A stretch of 64,000 nt of DNA from Syngnathus acus. Its lineage: Eukaryota > Chordata > Actinopteri > Syngnathiformes > Syngnathidae. The position numbers were made by a program, and so were the translations under genes. This document shows, piece by piece, positions 1 through 14,000 of this stretch; position 1 is the first letter of the stretch, and every line of letters begins with the position of its first letter. Location of the stretch: positions 12,007,693 through 12,071,692 of the forward strand of contig NC_051088.1 of NCBI RefSeq assembly GCF_901709675.1, in the 5' to 3' direction. A model generated the notes under the pieces. It searched no databases and had not been told where the DNA came from. It saw nothing but the letters and a program-made list of their open reading frames with translations.

Positions 1-546
1 GCTACGATGCGGCGTGACAGTGAGCTAACTAAAGACTCGGAGCAAATAAGAACTAACTCGAAGAACTCGTCTTTTTGGCGGCATTTTCAACATGTTTCCT
101 CGGCAAGGACACACTAGGACGTTCCATTTGAAATTGATTTGATCGAACACGCCAAATAGATATATTAAGTGTTCATTTGTAAGATATATAACTATCCCTC
201 CCGAAGAAGACATGCTATAAACAAAATAGATGGATAGTAAGGAGGCTGTGATGAAGGATTTTAACGTAATGTCCTCATGAAGCAGCAGAAAAGTGGTTCA
301 TCGCAATAAGACAACAAATCACTACAAGTATGTTCTTCTGGTGTGTCCTTTGTGTTGTTGGGTGGACAAAGAAACCCGAACATTATAGACATGTTGTCTT
401 ATGTTCTGCTACAGTAGTTTGAGCAGTCTATTGTCATAAATGTCTTTATTTTTCCGTTTGTCAGACATCTTCCCCCTTCCCCCTGAGAGCTGTCATTTTG
501 CCTACATCGACGTTTTTGGGAGGAGCGGCATTCCTGAACCAACAGG
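1..546. other. Upstream region and 5' UTR of VPS13D
   Basis: No coding exon is supported here. The last bases before position 547 read directly into the VPS13D start codon, so the right end is 5' UTR. Promoter DNA or a non-coding first exon may lie further left, but I see no TATA box and no decisive splice acceptor. Short reading frames in this stretch resemble nothing I recognise. Confidence 0.5.
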
Positions 547-3500
547 ATGTTGGAAGGCCTTGTCGCCTGGGTGCTAAACACATATTTGGGGAAATATGTC
601 AGCAACTTAAACACAGATCAACTATCTATAGCCTTGCTCAAAGGTAATTGTGTAGGCCTGTCACAGTTTGTATTCAACCAAATGGCAAATGTGAACGATG
701 CTTATTCCTGCTTCTTAGGTGCAGTTGAATTGGAGAACTTACCTCTGAGGAAAGATGCCCTCAAAGAGTTTGACCTGCCCTTTGAGGTTAAAACAGGTGA
801 AGATTATAGTGTTTTCCTTTGGGTTGCTTATGAAGGCTCCATGATCACCTGATGTAATATACAGTAGACATTTGTGTGTTAAGAAAAAAGTGTAGTTTAT
901 ATTTTCCTTCTCCATGATCTTTCCTGTCTTTTAGGCTTCATTGGAAAGATCACGCTTCAGATCCCTTTCTACCGGCCTCACAGTGACCCTTGGGTCATCT
1001 CCATGTCCCAGCTAAACCTCATTATTGGTCCTGCCCATTTGCGGGAGTATGATGATGAGAAGGAGAAAGAAGAGCAGAGTACACGCAAGAAATATCTCCT
1101 CAAGACTCTTGAAGACAAATTCAAAGTATTAAAGATTTTGATGATTTTCGTTTGATTTTTTTTTCTTTTCTTCAAACCTTTTTTTTTTTTATGTAGAGAA
1201 TATTCTGAAATTCTGAAATGGATTTTAATTTAGTTGAATATATCTACTGTATATTTTTTCTGTTCTTCCTTTAGAGTGAGTGTGAACAAAAAGGAGAGTC
1301 TTACTGGTACTCTGTGACTGCATCAGTGGTGACAAGGATTGTGGAAAACATTGAGGTACAGTAAACCAATACAAAATCAAACTCTACCTGATACTTGTAA
1401 TACAACATAATAGTTTCAATTTACATATTAAAAAAAAACCTCATGAGTTTTGGCATAGAGATCAGCGGCGAAAAATGTCAGTGTTGAGTGTTATCTGTAA
1501 AAAAAAAAAAAAAAAAAAAAGAATTCTGGTACTAGCTGTTGTTGGCACTTCAGCAGAAAATATACACAGAGTTTATTTTTTTATTTTTTATTGGACCACT
1601 CTGTTTTTCTGATTGTTTAGCTGAACATCCAAGATGTACACCTGAGATTTGAGGATGACACATGCAATCCAGAGAAGCCCTTCTCCTTTGGAGTATGTGT
1701 CAACAATATTTCTGCTCAGAATCCCTCCAAAGATAAGGCAAGTAGTGTTTGACTTCAAAGCTTGCTATCAATCCGGCTGTTATACTGCAAATGCCTGAAA
1801 AAACTGTCTTTGGCTCTCCTTTCTCAAACTCATAAAAAGATTGCTTAAAAAAAAAAGATATGTAATATGTCATGATTTAGTCCTGTCTGTAAAAAAAAAG
1901 TATAAGTCATGTATGTTCCCCTTTTCATAGGCATGGACTCCGTTTCGACAAAAGCAGCTGGAGATCGAAGATTTTAGAGTCTACTGGGATACAGAATGTG
2001 AAATGCTGGCAAATCTCCCGGTGAATCAGATCCAGGTCAGATTCCAACCAAAACACACATTTTGTGTGGATACTGCACTGATTTTATTTGAATCCACAAC
2101 AAACGTTTTGGTATTGCAAAGGGTTAGAAATTGTCAGACGTTGACTTAGGTTGGCATTGTGCCAGAGATTAACGTTTATTTACTAAGCAGCTTTACACTG
2201 TCTCGTATCTGTTTGGAGTGCTTAGATCTGTGTGTGCTCTTTACCTTACTCTTGAACCACGCAGGAAAGAAAATCGTTTGGAAGTTTTCACAATGATATA
2301 ATATGTAGTCACATATGGAATACACTTACCCCCACCACGTGACAATTTATGTTTTGGGAATGTACAGGAAGCTATGACCCAATGTATGAAGACGTGGGCG
2401 CACCAGTATATCTTTGAACCAGTGTGTGCCTCCGTATTGCTCAGAAGAAATGCCTCCAAGGAGCCTCTGAGGTTCCGACACACTCCACGGATTCAAGGCC
2501 ACGTTCAGCTGGAGACTATGTTTCTACACTTATCTCAGGTCGGCATCGTTACATTACCCGGCTGTATGTGGTGTACTCTCTTTACGTGAACATCTACAAA
2601 AATCCCAATTTGCAACACTAGTCTTTAAAATATTCCCAGGCGGTCTCCCATCAATGCTGTCGTGCTATAAATATAAAATGCAATGTCAGGAATAACATGT
2701 GATGATCTGAATGTGTGTCCTCTCAGGTTCAATACCAACAGGTCATGGCATTCCTCAAAGAACTATACCGCCGGGAAAGGGAAATGCTTTACAGAAAATG
2801 GAGGCCTAACTGCTCTGTCTCTGGAAAGTAAGACTCGGAGAGTCACTAAAGCAGTAGATTCTGATTTGTTTACACATTTAACTTTTTCTCCAAGCTGCAG
2901 ACAATGGTGGTTGTTTGCCATTGAGGCAAACCTAAGTGAGATCAGGGAACAGCGCCGTCGGGGAAGTTGGACCTTTGCCCTCCAGCGGGCACGAGATGCC
3001 CAGACTTACACCAGCCTGTACTTCAGAAAACTCAAAGGAGTCCCACTAAGCCCCCAAGAAGAGGTACTACACCTTAACCGACAGTCCTCTAAAATGTCTG
3101 ATTAGTGTAAATATTTAGCACTCTACTGTATAAGAGTGTTGGACTATCAAAAGATGTGACTCAGCTGTGCTTTGTATTTTCTGTATGAACCTGTCGTCAT
3201 CAATTAGAGTGAGATTGAGCGAGTAGAAGAAGAGCAGACCTTGGAAGAGCTCCAGAGTCTCAGAGAAATCGTCCATGACTGGTTTCGAAAACAGGAAGAG
3301 ATTGTTGAGGTAAGACTAAGATGATACCACTGACACAAGAATTCACAAATATAACAATATAAGTGACATTTTTCTTCAATTTTTTTTTCCTCCCCCCCAC
3401 TGATTTTTTCTTTTCTTTTTACTGACCACAGAATGTACGAGAGACGACTAGTGAACCCCTGCCCTGTCCGCCCACTCCATCCATCCCCAAGAGTGGGAGC

Positions 3501-5098
3501 TCTGGTATGATCCAGTACCTGCAGTCGTGGTTTCCGGGCTGGGGGGGCTGGTATGGAGATTCTCTGGACCCGGAGAGAGGCCCTGAGGTGCTTCTCCCAA
3601 GCCCATCCTCCTGGGATATTCTGGGTGAGATGTGAGCTTTTTATACCTGCCATTGTGGCCATGTCCACCGATAAAGGGAATAACGATCGTCGTCATCCAT
3701 CACTCGTAGAACTGATCGCAAACTGAACATGACTGCTGATTCCGATCTTCTATATTCTCCAGCAGAAACAGATGACTTGTTTGATCCACTTGAGGACTCC
3801 CACACTTTGAACACGTTTACCAGGAGAGATTACCTGTTTGCTCGGCTGGAGTTTTTACTGGAAAAAGGTGGAATTACACTCTTCCATCAGGACACTAAAG
3901 ACAAAAGACCACATGAAAGTGGAGTCATCCAGCTGGAGGTTTCAGGTAAGAGAAAAATGTGAACGAAAAGTGGCGACCCCAATTATTCTGTGCCAGGTTT
4001 GTGCTGATTTAGAGCAACTACAGCAATTAAATAATCACCTCTGTGCTGTCATGACTGTTTCGCAGAGGTGAAGGTGGTTGTGGAGTCTTTGCCTCGCTCA
4101 GAGTCTTCTCTACTATCTGTAAAGCTGGGTGGTTTATTTCTCAGAGACTTGACCACCCATGACACCGTCTTCCCTGTACTGGTGTCTCCAAAAACGGTAA
4201 AAAAAAGCTAACGGAGGAAACCTGGCAGAACACAATTTGGGTGGGTTTCAAAATGTACTTTATACGTTTGTGCATGACATGATTTTGTGTCTTGCAGGAC
4301 AAGGTTGTCATTTCTGTTAACCAGACATCTGGGCAGCCCAGCAGCAATTCGGGTAAAGCCTAGGTTTTGTCTAATTTAGTATAAATGTTTGAATGAAAGC
4401 GTAAACTAAATGTTTAATTTACTCTATACTGGGAGTTCAATGTTGTTTTGGGGGGTTTTCTTTCCAGGGAGTTCAAATGCAGAGAGCTTTTCCTCTCCAG
4501 TGTTTGAAATGCTTTATGAGCGTAACCCTGTAAGGTCTAAGTTTGAGAGAAGATTGGAAGTGAACACGAGCCCACTAAACATAATCTACAACCCACAAGC
4601 AATCAAAAAAGTGACTGAATTCTTCTATAAAGGACGAGTTCATTCCTCTGGTAAATCAGTGATACCTACATTTCAACATGTATACTCACGTTTTTTTTAT
4701 TTTTTATTTTAAATGATGGTGATTGAATAATGTAACAATCATTTTTTGTCCCCCTAGGTTTTGGCTATCAGTCAGAGTTAGAGCTGAAAGTGGCAGAGGC
4801 TGCCAGGAGGCAATATGACAAGTTAAAAAGACAGACCAAGGCAGAAATCCGACAAACTATTGATCAGCTTCTTGTTGGAGAATTTATTGTAAGTCTGACA
4901 CACTGCCAAGAGTTGTGACTCAAAAGCCAAACAGATTATTTCAAAGTTGTTGTTATCTTGTCTAGGAAAACAGTAAACGTTGGACTATGAAACTGGACAT
5001 CTGTGCACCGCAGGTCATTTTCCCAGATGATTTCCAATCAGGAGATCCAATGTTAGTTATTGTTGATTTAGGCAGGATTTTGCTTACCAACTCTCAAG
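547..5098 (+). other. vps13d: VPS13D exons 1-17: chorein N-terminus and lipid-groove start
   Basis: Coding exons: 547-643, 719-796, 935-1125, 1275-1355, 1621-1737, 1931-2035, 2368-2538, 2727-2827, 2901-3063, 3208-3309, 3432-3624, 3763-3945, 4066-4196, 4298-4352, 4468-4650, 4758-4888, 4966-5098. They encode about residues 1-738: the chorein domain, which in this family caps the hydrophobic groove at the ER end, and the first extended beta-groove repeats. Exon 5 ends at a GC donor (AAG then GCAAGT). Exon phases agree at every join. Confidence 0.88.
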
Positions 5099-8000
5099 GT
5101 GAGTCCACCAATTATTTTACGCTATATCACTTGCTTCTGATTTAATTTCTAAATAGTTTCATTTTTGCATATCTGTTCTTTGAAGATGACTCCAAAGACT
5201 GCAAAATAACCCAACCTGAAAGGGAAGACCTGAGTGATGAGGAGTACCAAACACCCTTGGCCACTCCACCAGAGTCTCCTCCTGAGCTTGACATGCCCTT
5301 GAAAGACTGGCTAAAATGTCCTGAACTTCCCAGCCTCAGATCTCCTGAGAGTACAAAAGCCTATAGCAGAAAGCTTTACGAAAGATATTCATTGTCCTTC
5401 AAGGATCTGCAGATCATGGTCGGTCGCTACAAGGACAATTGGAAAAACCTTCAAGAGAGCGAAGTAGGGCCGACTCACGTGGTGGAGAAATTTAATGTGT
5501 TGTTACAACTGGAGCAGAGATTGCGCTATACGTCAGATCCCCAGCTCCCAGGGGCTGTGCTGTCAGGAACCCTCCCAGATCTGAAAGTCCATATCAACCT
5601 AGAGAAGATGACAGCTTTGAGGAGTTGTCTGGCTAGACTAAGCACTCCAGATGGGAATTCAGACCAAGGCCAAGATAAGGCGTCAAAGTCTCCCGACCCG
5701 CTTACTCTGCGCCATGAGAAAATCTTTCAAAGAGAGGACAGCTCTTGGAAGATCCAAGGTTCAGCCAAGAACTTGACGCAAAGCGTCATGACTTTAGAGC
5801 AGCACACAAGGGAAGTCTTGGTAGAATCCCGTCTACTGTTGGCTGAATTCAAAATAAACTATATGCAGCTTGGGGTGGAGAGCGATGGCCGCTACATATC
5901 TGTTCTCAAGGTCTTTGGCACCAATGCCCATTTTGTCAAGCGTCCTTATGATGCAGAGGTCTCGCTTACTGTCCATGGTCTTCTTCTTGTGGACACTCTA
6001 CAAACCTATGGCTCAGACTTTGACCTGCTAGTGTCATCTCATAAAAATCTCAGTTTTGATATCCCCACCGGCAGTCTTCAAGAGAGCCAACCATCTTCCC
6101 CGATGTCCTATGAGAGCAGATCTTCAGAGCAACCGAGTCATCTCACGGAGTCATGTATGCGCACAGATAAAATTGCAGCCCTCAGTTCCTTTCTCAAGGA
6201 TCAAGAGGCCCTAATTAAACTCGAGTACCAGTTTGTGAGCTCAGACTGCCCTTCCATGAACTTGGATAGCTCCCTTCAGGTGATAACTATGCAGGTCAAT
6301 AACTTGGACATCATTCTGAATCCTGAGACCATGGTGGAACTCCTTAAGTTCCTTCAGAAATCTTTCCCAAAGGAAGAAAACGCTTGGACATTATCACAGC
6401 AACCTGCAACACAACCCTACCCTGAGGAAGAAACTTTTCAATCAACATATGACCAGAACAAGGAGCTTACTGTCGAGATTCATCGACTTAACCTTCTTCT
6501 TCTTCGAACTGTCTCCACGGGCGCCGTCTTGGGTGCTGAGAAGAAAGGTTTGAAGATTGCCACTGCCAGCATCACCGGCACCAAGGTTAATGTTTCCTTA
6601 GGTAGTCGAATGGACATTAACGGGTCACTTGGAGCTATTCAGTTGGTAGACTTGACCCAGGAAGGAGGTCGAAGCCAGTTTGTCGTCAGCATCGGCAATG
6701 CAGAAGATGTCTCAACTGATGAAGTTCTAACTTTGCTTGCTGACAAAGAACTTTCTCCTTCAGAAGCTCTGAATTTTCACCTTCTAGAGAATTTCCAAGG
6801 GGACTGCACTTTAAATCTGCATATGGCATCTTTGCATTACAACCACTCAGCCAAGTTCTTGATGGAGCTGAGTCTTTCTGCTAACGAGGTGGAAGACAAT
6901 TTCCGCTCAATGTTGAAAAGTGCTGCAACCAAAGTGTCAACAGTTCTTGCCACAAAGACAGCAGAGTACAGTGGCATGTTTTCACTCTTTGAGACTCCCT
7001 CGCGAAGAAGTCGAACACAGAGTTGGTCTTTTCCATTGGAGGATGAAGAGGATATTTCCATGGAGGAAACTGAACCCACCATAGACACATTCTTTGTCAA
7101 GTTGACCCTAAATATAAACATTGAATCACCGGTCGTGTCCATTCCTCGCAAACCTGGACACCCTGAACTGCTGGTAGGGCACTTGGGTAGCATAACTATC
7201 AAGAATTTCAACACTGGCCAACATTCTGACGGGGAGAGACTCCAAGTTCTTGTCAAGGACATTCGGCTATACTCACTAAACACAAGTCCTTTGGTTTTGA
7301 AGAAGATGCAAAGAGCGGGAAAAAATGGCAGCATTTCACCATCCCATACTAGAAGTCATGATGAACCGCAGTTCACACGTCATGACTTTTTTGAATACCT
7401 CAGCCAAGGAAAAGGTAACTATTAAAACTAAAAACTTCAATGTAATCTTACTAATCTATTTTTTCCCCCACTAGCTTTCCATATATTGAAAGACACCACC
7501 ATACAGTTCACGCTGGAGAAGGCCACCATCAATGATGACATATATACTTTGCTCAACTCCAAAGAACCATGCAAGAGCACCGCGTTGCTGAGAGTCGAAG
7601 GAAAATTTGTCAAACCTGTTCAGGTACATACCTCTTTAAAAGAAAGAACAGTGGTATGTCGAAGGTCGACAACAATCCGTTCTGCAATCCAGGTCTAGCT
7701 TTGATTTGTTTCCCATAGTGTTCAGTCCCATCGTAATTTATTCGGAATGAATTCTTAACTGGACAGACAATCTTATGAGTAAGGTAGTTCTCAATTTCTG
7801 AACACAATCGGTTCTGAGAGAATGTCTAAGTCAGATTGATTGCAAGTTGAGACGCATTGAATTTTGATCTGATAAATACATTCTGACAAACAATCAAAAT
7901 ATGTTTCCTGTGGCGGACTGGGGTAAATGTGAAAAAAACAATCCTGAAAAAAATCGCAAAATACCCAAAAGTCAATTTTTTTTATTTCACGGAGGGCAGT

Positions 8001-11000
8001 ACCCCCGCAGCCCCCCTTCTAGCGCCGCCATTGATTGGTTGCAAGTTGTAAATCGAGAACTACATGTTTTGAATGAGCAGTCTAACCAGTCTAATATTAA
8101 TCTGTTAGAAACAATAAAACACTATTAAAATACATATTGTGCCTGTTATGCATCTCATGAATCATCTTATTTTAGTGTAAATATAAATCAATTATTAGGG
8201 TAATATAAAATATTGTATGAACTAATTATCATCCAAATGCTTTATTGATATTACTAGATGAATTCCATTGTGAATGGGCCACCTTGAAAATATAGAATGA
8301 TGATACAGAATTTTGCTTTTGATAAAATATCTTGAATGTATTATCTCTATTAAGATTTGATTCTTTGCTTGTAGGTATTCCTTTGCAAGGCAGTGTACGA
8401 ACAGGTCCTCCAGACACTGGATAATTTATTTCTCATCGAGGAGCAACATGTCACCCCCAGTCAGCCACCAACACCCCCGCCACCAACTCCTTCCTCCACC
8501 AGACCTCACCGCTTTCCCGACCCCCATGGAGGACTCTTTGCAAAGGATCCTCCCTACATCAGCTTATCACACTCAATCCTCTCCTCTCCACTGCCCCTAC
8601 AGTCTCAAAAGCCAAGTTCTGACTCTCCTGCATTTACTCAGCTGAAAGTAACTGTTCATGTAGCAGAATTGCAGGTCCAGCTTAGTGCTGATCTTACCCA
8701 GGGCTCCCAAGGCTTAATCAGTCTCCAGTTCCGTGACCTGGTGGGCGACTTCACAAAAGAGCATCCACATTTGTTAGAAGTCCAACTAATCCTGCGTTCA
8801 GTGCTCATGGAGGACCTCCTGGAGCAGAACCCTGAGCATAAACATCTCATGGTGTCCCGTGGAGCGCCAAAGCCTTTGACATTCAGTACAAAAGAGTACC
8901 TCTCTCAAAGTTGTCCATCTGCGTGCAATGCCTTATACCCAGTTATGCCTCGCTCTCTTCCATCCCACATGGAAGAGGCCCAGAATGTCTTCCAACTTTA
9001 CCAAAGGCATGCCGGTACTCCTTCAGCAGGTCATCGCAAATCTAAGAAAGATCCAGACTGTCCCAGCACTCCACCACCCTCCCCTACTCATCCCGCATCC
9101 TCCCCACAGCCGACCTCCGAATTTGATGAGTCATTAGTTCACATCAACGTGTTGCTGGTTGACCAGAATCACCCAGAGTTCAAAAGCCGTTACGGCAGCG
9201 TAGGGCGAAGCATCGATATCGACTTTAACTGCTTGGACGTATTAATCACATTGCAGACCTGGGTGGTCATCCTGGATTTTTTTGGAATCGGCTCCACGGC
9301 CAATAATCATGCAATGAAGGTGCCTCCGAGTTCCCCTCAGTGTGTGCCAGGACATCCTCTCGATGAGTCAGACATCATTGAGCAGGACCCAAACGAAGTT
9401 GTCAACACCAAATTGGACCTTAAGGTATGCCAATTATGTACACTTGATTGACCTTCGTATACGAATTAGACAAAAGAGTGATATAATCAAAATGAGGCTA
9501 AACAAATTATTAGTTAAAGGAGGTGGCACTTTCTGTTCACAGCCACGTTTGGGAGGGAGAAAAAACTATGAACTGCAGTAATTGTCTTAAATTGCCCTCT
9601 TTTTTTGTCTCCATTTTCATCCTTTCAGACTTATTGGATCAACATTTTTTAATCAGTCACTGTCTTTGCAAGAGTTTATACATGTAGTTTTACTTTTTTT
9701 TGTTTTACTTACCCCAAAGCATTTTGTTTGTGAATACTACTGCACTGGGCAGACGACCCCCCCCAACTCACATGTCTTAACAGTATGCATTTGAATTTGC
9801 AGGTTCATTCCTTGTCTGTTGTATTGAACAGAGAAGGCAACGAGCTTGCGCGAGCCAGTGTGATAAAATTATCGGCACATCTGGAAATGTTGGGTATGAA
9901 AAACCTTTAACGCTTCACTCACTGAAAGACTCCTAATCCTGTTTTAGTGAATTGATTATTATAATTTTTTTTATTTTTTTTTTATCCTCTACATTTTAGA
10001 GAGTAACCTGGTATTGACAGGCAGTTTGGGAAGTTTGTCCCTGAGTGATCTAACCCCACATGGCGAGCTTTACCGGGAACGTTTCACCACATATGGAGGG
10101 GAGGCTCTAATATTCAATATCCACAGGTAAAGTACATATCACAGTCGCACAATTTCTTCATACAGTCCTTAAATTCATTAGTATTGGAAAGGTTTGATCA
10201 CCATTGAATTCTATTTCAGATATGGTATGCCAGATCCTTACCTGGAGCGTGAATATGACATCAAGGTCTCTTTGCTGATGGCTTCAGTGCAGTATGTCCA
10301 CACGCAGCGCTTCCAGGCTGAGGTGGTGGCCTTCATACAACACTTCACACAGTTACAGGATGTGCTCGGCAGACAAAGGGCAGCGATGGAAGGCCAAGCT
10401 GTAAGTATCACCTGTCCCAACAATTCTTTGTGATCAATCATGGGATTACTGTGGGTTAAGTAAAAACACTGAAAACTTTCGGACTCTTGTCTTTCATATC
10501 TTACATCTCTTGCAGATACGGGACCGTCCACAACGGGCATCCAGAGTTCTGCTAGATATCGAAGCTGGTGCACCAGTCATAATCATCCCAGAAAGCTCGA
10601 CTTCAAAAAGGGTCATTGTAGCAAATCTTGGGCAGCTGAGGCTGCAGAACTGCTTCTTACCCGCTGGGGCCCGTGGCACTCTCTCTGCCCGAGACAAGGT
10701 AGAGAAACTGACCATGGCACATGCCTTTTTCCCGTCTCTGGTGAGTCAGTCCTCAATCGTTGATCCAAGCATTTCCTCCAATTCTAACTCTTGACTGACC
10801 TTTATGTGCATCTTTATGTGCATCCTGTTTGAGCATGCGTGTGTCTTTCAAATGAGTAAGTGTGGCATGAAGGCAAAAAAGTCCACTCTTTTGGGACTAC
10901 TATAGTTTTCTTTGAACTAAATTTCAATATCAATTCTCCATTTGGGTTCTGGATTTGACCTACTTTAAGTTATTGACGCACAACTTCATAACTCAGTTTT

Positions 11001-14000
11001 CACCATCACTGTTGTTTCATTTTGAAAAAGGAGCCTACACAAAATGCGGCTGCATGGTCTTATGAGCAAAAAGGACAACAAAGCTCCCCCAGCAGCGCAC
11101 AGCCTGAAGGAGCTGAGGAGAAGGGTAGTAGCCCCATCGCTTCAGGTAAGCATCCCTGGTTAGTTTGGAAGACAGCACTTTAATTTAGTTAGTTTTGGCT
11201 TTATTGCCTTTCTCTGGGCAAATCAGACAAAACTTGAAATGTTTTTGTTTTGTCTTCAGAAGTCCATGTGTGTCTTTTGGATTGCATTGCTCTGGACCTG
11301 CAGCAGATGGATATTTTTGCTGCAGAGCATCTGCTCTGCCAAACATGTGACCAAGGTTGTAATGCCTCTGAAACCTCAGATGTTATTTTCCCATCCTACT
11401 GTGTACGTCGGCTGGGAGGAAATCTGCTGAAAGACTGCTGTCGCCTCCAGCTTAAAGTTGAACGCAACCTGGACAGGTGATTGCCACTTAGCAAACCGTT
11501 GTAAAGGTTTGACCGAATCCTGAACAATAACTAATATTTTTAACCCGTGCTTGGGTTACTTGCTATTTAAAGTGAGCTGAGCCATGCAGTTCCCGATATG
11601 ACTATCTACGGTAGCCTGTCATCAGTACAGTGCTCTCTAGATCCAGAACACTACCAGCTGATTCGAGGGCTGCTGGAGAACAATCTCGGCGAGCCCGTTG
11701 AAGAATTTCTGCGACCTTTCAACCTGCAGGACCCCAGTACCTATGTAAGACACACATCCACACCAACCAACAAGGTTCATATGCACAAAAGTATTTTTTC
11801 ATGATGACATACCTGAAGTGTCCAAGTTAACTTTTTGTCAGATGACTAATTATTTATTTATTATTTTGTTACATAAAGGTTATCTTAATGCGGAATGAAC
11901 ATGACGGAACTAATCATAGATGGTGTTTCTCCTCAGACGGTGTTAAGTGGAGATGTCTTCACCAACTTGTCAATCCTGGTGGATATGATGGATGTCAGTC
12001 TGGAGCTCATAGACAAATCGCACAAACGCTCACTAGCAAGGTTATTCTTTACAGTTCTATTATTGCTCGTTTTGAATTATTGACCTACTTAATTTTTCAG
12101 AGCTTTGGTGCTGTAAAACTGTTATGAATGCATAAAAATCTTCGATTTAGCTACGTAAATAATGCTTAGTCATGTTGTTTTATGTTTTTTTTTCTTATTA
12201 ATGACCACTTTTTAGGCTTTGGAAGTAGTTGAAGCAACCCCCTCTCTTTTTTTTAAAGCCATATTTAGTTGCCGTTGTTAATTATTTCAGATTTAACTTC
12301 ATGAAATCCAAGCTGCTTTTTGAGAAGTTCTCCAATGACTCCAAATCAGTCAATCTGGTCTCTCACTCACTACTTGCATATGACACTCGGAGCACTGGGC
12401 AATACGAGAGCACTGGTGGTCCCGACGGGACCAGACACAATGTATTCGACTGCATTCTCCAGCCTTCTAAAACTGGCACAAACCAAGCTTCTCTGCAACT
12501 CGAACTGCATTACAGGTACATAACGCTAATCTATAAATAAATCAGAACTGAAGACATGTTTTTGCTGTTCTAACATATCATGTTGTTACAGATCTACACG
12601 AGATTCGTCCTGTTTCACAGTTGTCCTGAACAACCTAAGAGTCTTCCTCATCTTTGACTGGCTGCGACTTGTGCAGGAATTCCTGCGGTTGCCAGTAAAA
12701 AAGACGACAGGCGGTGCCGAGAATCCTCAATGTCCAAATAACGTCAACGTTGACCTGGAAACAAATACTAATTCCTTCACAACTGGGGCTGTCATACCGA
12801 AGAGGGTCAAGAGTGGTGTGGTTACCAAAAGGTCCACAGTGCCCGTTACCAACAATCGCTGCCTGGAGGTTAAGGTCAATGTTACAGGTCAGTCATTGAC
12901 GTGGTAATATTTACTACTTGATGAAAGATGCAGCCCAAATCTGCATTTCAGCATAATACAATTGCATGATCCTGGGCATTCATCCTCATACTGTATAGTC
13001 ATTGATTTTGGGGGGAAAAAAATCTCTCTCTTTCTCTCCAGGCACTGAATTTGTCATCGTAGAGGACTCAAGCTGCCTGGATACCAACGCCATCATTCTT
13101 AAGGGCACCACTGTTCTCACCTACAAACCTCGTCTGTTGGACAGGCCCTTCTCTGGAAGCCTTGCCGGGATAGAGGTAATCCCTCTTTCGAATAGTTGAA
13201 AGTGTACAACATAAAAAAATAAATAAAAATCTCAGTGTTCAGAGAGTTTATTTATTCTGAGCCATTCCTCTACTTTTAGGTGTTCTCATGCTGTCTTGGC
13301 AATGAACAGGAGACTGCATTGTCCATAGTTGATCCAGTCAACATTCAGGTAGAGCTGTGTGGCAGCCCCACTTACCAAAGTAGCTCAGGTCTACTTGATG
13401 CCTTCAGCGTGGAGGACATCCCTCCCTTGCTGGAGGTCAGGAATTAAGTTTCAACTTTGCAGAATATAATGATTTAGTTCTGTTGGCATAACAATTGGTT
13501 TGTAATCTCGCAGATCCAGTTTCCTGTTCTGGACATCCGACTGTCTTACAATGACATTCAGCTGTTCTTGGCCATAGCCAAATCCATCCCTACTGTAAAT
13601 CCTCCACCAACCTGTGACACAGTGCCTCTTGATACACCCAAAGACTCTCACAAGAAGAAAAATGTTGCCCATATAGGTATGCCAAATAGCGTTTCAGTTC
13701 ACCTTTTTTTTTTTTAAACTGCAACTATCATTATTGGTGTGAATATGTTTCGCTCAATTTGTAATTAATCAGTTGGTTTAAACTGCGAACAGATTTCTGT
13801 ATGTCATTTTGAAAATGTATTTTGTTTCCACAGAAGGACAGCTGATTCATTTACAAGATCTTGGGTTCAGGAAAGAGGACTGTAAAAAGGCCCTTCTCCT
13901 TTGTAAAGGTGAATTTGACCTCTGAGAGATTTGCTAACCTTGCTTCAGCAGCGTTCAGGTTAAAAACTCATTTTGTGTCTTCTAGGTCACCTGGATCTTG

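Noticed and set aside
1738-1745. Use of the GT at 1742 instead of the GC donor at 1738
   Set aside because: It would shift the frame and replace the conserved KQLEIEDF stretch, so the GC donor is the only reading that keeps the family protein.
3204-3668. 154-codon minus-strand frame across VPS13D exons 10-11
   Set aside because: It crosses real exon-intron borders of VPS13D on the opposite strand and resembles no protein family.
6837-7334. 165-codon open frame on the minus strand inside VPS13D exon 18
   Set aside because: It lies wholly antisense to a strongly supported coding exon, has no recognisable domain and no splice or promoter context. It is a shadow of codon composition.
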